This document shows positions 58,341-64,000 of a stretch of DNA of 64,000 nt, in pieces. Numbering within the stretch: the first letter of the stretch is position 1; the number at the start of each line of letters is the position of its first letter. The stretch comes from Setophaga petechia (taxonomy: Eukaryota; Chordata; Aves; Passeriformes; Parulidae): contig JANCRA010000001.1 of assembly GCA_024362935.1 (NCBI GenBank), forward strand, positions 59,796,930 to 59,860,929, read 5' to 3'. The translations under genes and the position numbers were made by a program. The notes under the pieces were generated by a model. The model was given only the letters and a program-made list of their open reading frames with translations, searched no databases and was not told the DNA's origin.

Positions 58341-61300
58341 GTGTGTGATTTTAAGAACTAGTGGTTGCTTGCTTCTACGTGATCCGTGCTGTAAGCTCTC
58401 CTAGCTGCTGTGCAGGATCCCAGGAGCCGGAGAGCTGCTCTGTGCTAGGAGCCAGGTGGCTGCTTTTTGTTCGGCGATCCGTATCTAAACTCAGGGTTGG
58501 GAGTCCTCGTGTTCCTGCTGCCAAGTGGCTGCCTCTGTGGATACGGGTGGATGCGCTCTCCCTGCCCAGCCTGGCGGGAGACACTGGGTACAAAGCCTCG
58601 CTGCTTGCAGTTAAGTGAAAGCCGAGGGCTTGGTACGGCCCGTGTCAGCACTTGAGCAGCGCCTAAAAGGTTAAGGTTGGTGGTGTGGGGCTCTTAAGTA
58701 GATGTGAGAATTCAGGCTGCGGCTTTTGAAAAGTAGCACGATCTCGCTGGTTCCATTCCAGTTGCAGAAGGCTCCGGAGGGAAAAGAGAAATGCTTTGTT
58801 AGGGAGGAAGAGGCCGGGCAGGGCTGTGTGCAGCCGGCCGGACCGGAGAGGAGGCTGATATCCCCGAGGGTGCCCAGCGCCTGTCACTGCTCTTCCCTGT
58901 GTCCCCAGAAAGCACCGAGCACGACTGCCCCGAGGGGCTGTGCAGGGCGGGCGGGCGAAGGGGCAGCGGCTGCAGTGCTCGGTGGGGCCGTGTCCCTGGA
59001 TCGGCTTGTACCTTTCCGTGTGCTTTAGCAGGGTCCTCAGGACTCTGTGCCTCAGTTTCCCTGAGGCCTGAAGTGACGCTAATGACACGCAGCTTCCCGA
59101 TCCTGCCTATAAACCCGCAGCGAGAGCACAGGGTGCTACTTGTTGGCTCAGCCATGACCACTCTTGGGAGGGCTGCACCGGGCACCTCACAACACAGAGC
59201 AGGAAATTATGGCTGGGTGGTGGTGGGAAATATTCTGCCCTGCAGGAGGCTGCTGAAACTTCATTAGAGGTGGTACAGGAACAGCATCCTGCCCTAGATA
59301 TCCCCCACACCCATTTCAGAACATTCCTGTGGCGTTTCAGCAAAGCTGAGCTGCCTTTTTACTAAAAAGTCACAAGCTCAGATTGCAGCCCTGTGAATGG
59401 GGTGCATAAAAGAGGACAAAATGCTGACTGAAAGTGCTGCGGGGAAAATCCTGCACATGCCCTCACCTCCAGCTAACTCCCTGGCACACACAAGAGCCGT
59501 CCAGAAGTCAGGAGTTAACTGTGGGAGCAGAGTTCACACAGGTAGCAAATGCCACTGAGAGCAAGCCCTCTCCCCAGAGAGTTTGGAGAAATCCCAACTA
59601 ATTCCACCTTAAGTTAGGCCCATTCTCCAGCAGTTTTAGCCAGGATCACACATTAAAGACAGGCTTTAGGCGCCTGCTCTCTGAACCTGAGTTACTGTGC
59701 AGTTGTTCCCCTGGTCGCTGGCACAGGGGAGGGATTGAGCAAATTCTGTTTGGTCAGTTGAGTTTGCGTATTTGTTTTCCTTTCAGCCCTGTGAAATCCC
59801 TGGAGACTTCTCTCCTCCTTTCAGTGCTGCGCCCTCTGTGTCCCAAAATTGCACGTTTCATGTGAGTTGCTCTTCTGGCCTGGTTTCCTCCTCTGACCCT
59901 TCAGACAGTGAATTACCTTTCTAATAACACCTGGAGACTGCTCTGTTTGTTTCCCTTGCCTTGAGTGCTCTGCACTGGCAGCCTGGTTGGTTTAGCAGCA
60001 AAGCCTTTGTCTTTACAGCACTCCTTGTCGTGAGCCCTGAGATATCAGCAAGGCGTTTGTTCTAGGGCTGCAATGCTGAGTTGCCTCACTGTCCTGTATC
60101 TTTCTTGGGATTAAATGGGAGAAAAACAGGGGACACAATGGCCCTTCAGAGGGGAGGCTGCAAAGCAAGGCCACACTGGTCAATCCCAGCCTCCCTGCAC
60201 AATGCGGGGCAAAGCAGACCTTGCACCTCCTGCAGGGAGGGACTCGGACCCCATGCACCCACAGCAGGCAGGCAGAGGATTGGGGTGTGTTTCCAAGGCC
60301 TGGGGGAGAAGGGGAGAGGCAGTGCCCTGTGCAAGCCCCTCTCATTCCCCAGCTCCAGCAGGGGATGTTCTGAGAAGAAACCCTGGGCAGAAGAGCCCAA
60401 GTGAGCACCACCTGGGTTGTTACAAGGGCCTGCAGTCAGTACAGGCCCCGAGAGAGAGTAGCAGGGCACACACAGTGCAAGTGATCCCATTTCAAGCATC
60501 ACAGCTCTCTGCCTGCTTTGGGAGAAGTGTTGCACCCATCTGGCAGCTCTGGCAGAAGCTGGGAGACAAGAATCATCTCCATCTCCAGAGGTGATGCACA
60601 GAGGAATTTTTGGCTCTGGGGAAAATTAAGGTGGACTCCCAGTGCTTGGCCTTGCAGGCTTGCTTGTGGGTACAGTGTCCTGCCCAGCACCAGGTCTCCA
60701 GCCCAAACTCTTCATTCACCTCTTGGTTTGCACAGGCTGAAGGCAGATACCTGGCCAGTCTGATTTCCTTGTAACTCCCTAGATATGTCCCAGATTTGCT
60801 TTGGAAGCGAAGGGTGCAGCATGCTGAGCGTTACTCTTTTTAATCTCCTGTGAGAAATATACACCCTAGCCTTTGGCAAAGTTGTATCCCTGGCTAATCA
60901 GTGCTGTCATTGGAGATGGCTTTCCCCTGGTTTGGGGAGGTCTGAGGGCACACCCTGCTGCTGGCTACCTCAGGGAGCAGGGTGTGACCGGGGTGCTGGG
61001 GCCTGCTGGCTCCTCACTGCCCCTGCCTGCTTTGTGGTGCTCAGAGCCCACTCACGCTGCTGGTTGCTGATGTGACACATCCCAAGGGGCTCATGGCTGC
61101 CGCTGAGAAGGAGCCCCCAATTGCTGCAGAAAGAGTGAGCAGAAGCTTTCTCCTCCTTCGGAGAAGACATCCAGCCCCAGGGCCAGCACAGCAGTTCTGT
61201 GCATGCACCGCCCTGGGGGGCACCACTGCTTCAGGCACTGCCCCTCAGCCACGGACACTCGCCAATGCAAGGATTGTGCTGCTAAAATAATGACAAGAGA

Positions 61301-64000
61301 AACTCTTCACTCTTTCCTAGAGTGAGAGAAGCTTACAGTTTGCTTTAAGCTTCATTTTCTGTGGGGAAGATTTGTTCTTGTCTCAGTGAGTTCATTCTCA
61401 GTGCATCAGGCAAGGGCTGCATCTTTTTCTCACGCCGCCTCTAGGGAATATTTGTGTCAATACTGTCTGGATGGGATTCTGTTCTCAGCAATAGCCCCTG
61501 GTTACTCTTACAACCTAAATATTATTCTGTTACAGCATAACAGACATATACATTGCATTTCTATATACACTCCCAGGCTGTTTTCTCTCCCTTGGAATAT
61601 CTGGGGACTTGAACTTAAGCAATCCTCTGCTTCTGCTGTTGAAGTGTCTGGTTCTCTGTTGCTACCACAGCCCATCAGTTTGTCTCATCTGAGAAGTTTC
61701 TGTCTTTTTGCTTGGGTAGTCATGACTCCCCTGAACAGTTTAGTTGCACAGAGTTTCCCTGGATCCTCTGCAGAGCTGTCTAAAACAATGCTCTCACTGC
61801 CAAGGTATCTTCCAGCCCCGTGCTATCCTTGGGGGAAACTCTAGGGCTCGGCTGGATACCACAGAGGAATGGAGCCAGACTCCCAGGAGGAGGCTTTAGC
61901 CTGCTCTCAAAAAACAGAGTGACTCAAGGAGCCCCAGTCCAGTGTGGCAGGAGGGTGAGAGGCCCTCCAGAGCCTGCTGGCACTCAGGTTCCCAAGGCAC
62001 TGCCTTAGAGGGAAGTTTGTGCCAGGAAGGTCCAGTCTGCACTGGATACCAGCTGGGCTTGCGTGGCCACACTACAGCGTTTTTATCCCTGAGGGCTTCC
62101 TGATTTCAGCTTTCCCTACATTTAAAAGGAGGCACCTCTATTCCAGGTTAATTATAAATTAAGTTAATTATAAAGAACTTCTCACACTGTCACAAAATGA
62201 TGAAAGGAGTTTGCTGATTGTGTCACTGGAATCTAAAGTATGTCTCCTCATTTTATTTCCCTCATTAACATTGACCCAAGCTGATAATCTGTGTGTTTCT
62301 CTCATCCCTCAGTGGATTAGATTTAACTAGAGCAAATTGTTAACTACGAAGGAGAACTGGGCCTTTGTTTTGATGGACTCACTTCACTTTGGCACATCCC
62401 TCCTTTGCCTTTTAAGTTTGAGGGCGGCAAACGCCTTGCCTCAAGAGTTTACTGCCTCCTCTGAAAGGAGCTGCTTGCATTTGCTCCTCACTGGATGTCT
62501 GTGCTACTCTGAAATTAAGAATCCAGGTCCATGTTTCCCTCCTCCTTGGGGGTCACCATAGCTCTTAGTCAGGCAGCTGTTGCAGTGGGAGCTCCATGCA
62601 GAACCCACGGGTTAGTGACTCTTCGAGTGTTTTCCTCAATATCTCAACTCGGGCAGCACTAAGTACTCGTTTTCCTTAGCAGCACAGCTGTTTGCTTTAC
62701 ATCTCTGACTACACTGCAAACTTCTGCAACAGGGAGCAGACCCTGGAACACTTCTCACTGGGATGTCACAACAGGATAGCAGCACTTCCCAAGCCTTAGA
62801 TATTCCTGTGGTCTAGCCCCAAGCAATCTGGGTTTGATTGGCACCTCATGATCAGCTGCAAGGGGACTTTTGTGGTGGCTGAAGACAGGGACCTATGGAT
62901 ATCCCAACCTGCTGAATAAAACCTGTACAGGCCTTGAAGGGGTCCACATGGTGAGGAAAGGTAAAAGGGATTGCAGCTGCATTGCCCTCCACAGGGTAAC
63001 TCCAGCAGCAGAGCTGGTTAGCTGGGTCTAGATGCTGTGTGAGTGAAACAAGGTGTCAGTGAAAAAAGGATCATCACTGGAGCAAGCCTTCTCAGCAGAT
63101 TTCATCTTGAATGGAGGTGTCTGCACCAGGCTGGGGTTCTAGCCTTTGTTTTGTTTCCTCTTCATAAATCAGCTTTTATCACATCGTGCCACATGTAAAG
63201 TTAAAGCTCCCGGGGTTTTGCCAAGTAACCTGGAATGCTCTTCTGAAAGATTTGCTGCATTCCAGACCACAGGACTGCATCTGTGTTGTCATAGTAGATA
63301 CATCCAGGACACAGTAGACATGTCTGTTGGTCCTTTTATACTATCTCCTTAGGATTGTAAGGCTTGATTTTCCTTACATCACTCTCATTCTGCAAAACCT
63401 GCAAGGCAGAAATTTTCCTTGGACTGAAAGACTGTGAAGCAGTTTCTTGTTTTGGGGCTCTAATTGTTGGAGGAACACCCCTCAGGGTGACTTTGGACAG
63501 GGTGGGACCAGTGTCCACAAAAGCGTTTTAGCAACCTTAGGTTAGACTGGTTTAGCAGAGCTCTTTTCTAGCCTGACATAGCACATAGAGCATGCCAGGA
63601 TGTCTTAGAAACTCAAGCCATCTGGAGTTCTTTTCCACAAAAACATGTGTGTGCCAGAATTGGTCTCCTTTGAACCACCCACGATGAGAAGGGATTGTAT
63701 TTAGGCTGGCTCAAGTTTCTTGAATTCAATTTTAGGCAAGAGAAAATGGTCAGCAAGTGTTTGGAAAATGCCTTGGAAAGAACATGCTGATTAAAAATGT
63801 GACAGTCTTTGAAGGAACATTAACACTGTCCATTCTGAGCCACGAGACACTGAAGAGCCATCAAAATGATGATAAGTGGGGAGAAGTTCCTTCCCCTTCC
63901 TACCACCTTCTCCCCCAGTGATTTGTCAGCCAGATTTAGGGCTTACCCAAAATGAGTCATGAGGACTCCCTTAGTTCACAAAACAGCTCTGAGCTCTGTC
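58341..64000. other. Region upstream of the galectin gene, no supported gene
   Basis: Short unrelated open frames only. The neighbours known in mammals downstream of SHROOM3 (SOWAHB, SEPTIN11) were not recognised. A serine/lysine-rich minus frame at 63,336-63,527 ending near ESDVRKIKPYNPKEIV was noted but lacks splice sites or an ATG. The short repeat gttaattataaa occurs twice at about 62.15 kb. Confidence 0.6.

Noticed and set aside
61386..61844. 152-residue + strand open frame upstream of the galectin gene
   Set aside because: No similarity, splice context or promoter was seen, and the length is compatible with chance.
63336..63527. Minus-strand frame rich in Ser, Lys and Pro that looks protein-like
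   Set aside because: It is under 65 codons, begins with a stop and has no ATG or convincing splice acceptor. No family was recognised.
1..64000. Search for tRNA genes, CRISPR arrays, complete retroviruses or DNA transposons
   Set aside because: No tRNA B-box-like sequence, regular repeat-spacer array, long terminal repeat pair or transposase/reverse transcriptase frame was noticed. Apart from the CR1 fragment, only short simple repeats were seen.

Overview
This is vertebrate nuclear DNA, almost certainly from a bird. It has short exons flanked by GT/AG splice sites inside kilobase-scale introns, an antisense CR1 (chicken repeat 1) LINE fragment near 53 kb, and a galectin that closely matches the bird 16 kDa lectin (C-16/CG-1A). 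It does not look bacterial or viral. No operons, tRNA, rRNA or CRISPR arrays were seen.

Layout. (1) 1-22,352: intron of SHROOM3. The two upstream exons carrying the start codon and PDZ domain are not in the window. A strong CpG island at about 8.9-9.86 kb ends in a good splice donor and looks like an internal promoter. (2) 22,353-47,849, + strand: the last nine coding exons of SHROOM3, an actin- and Rho-kinase-binding scaffold for apical constriction. All nine join in one frame (5,704 nt, ending in a stop), giving 1,900 residues downstream of the PDZ domain. The 3.2 kb fifth-from-start-type exon carries the ASD1 actin-binding region, and the last four exons carry ASD2. A poly(A) signal lies about 0.6 kb after the stop. 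(3) 48.5-55.5 kb: intergenic, with an E2F-like perfect palindrome, a candidate noncoding first exon and the CR1 fragment. (4) 55,480-58,107, - strand: a complete four-exon galectin gene encoding 134 residues with every canonical sugar-binding residue. SHROOM3 and the galectin converge tail to tail. (5) 58.1-64 kb: galectin promoter, then DNA in which no gene could be supported.

Identification of SHROOM3 and the galectin rests on recognising conserved protein blocks from memory, not on a database search. SHROOM3 was chosen over SHROOM2 because of the shared exon order, the sequence around the ASD1 motif, and the start and body of ASD2. The two genes have no obvious functional link; they are simply neighbours. 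The most interesting signals not explained by these two genes are the internal CpG-island promoter with the conserved double ATG in the next-but-one exon, the E2F palindrome with a nearby splice donor, and a long open frame within a SHROOM3 intron.
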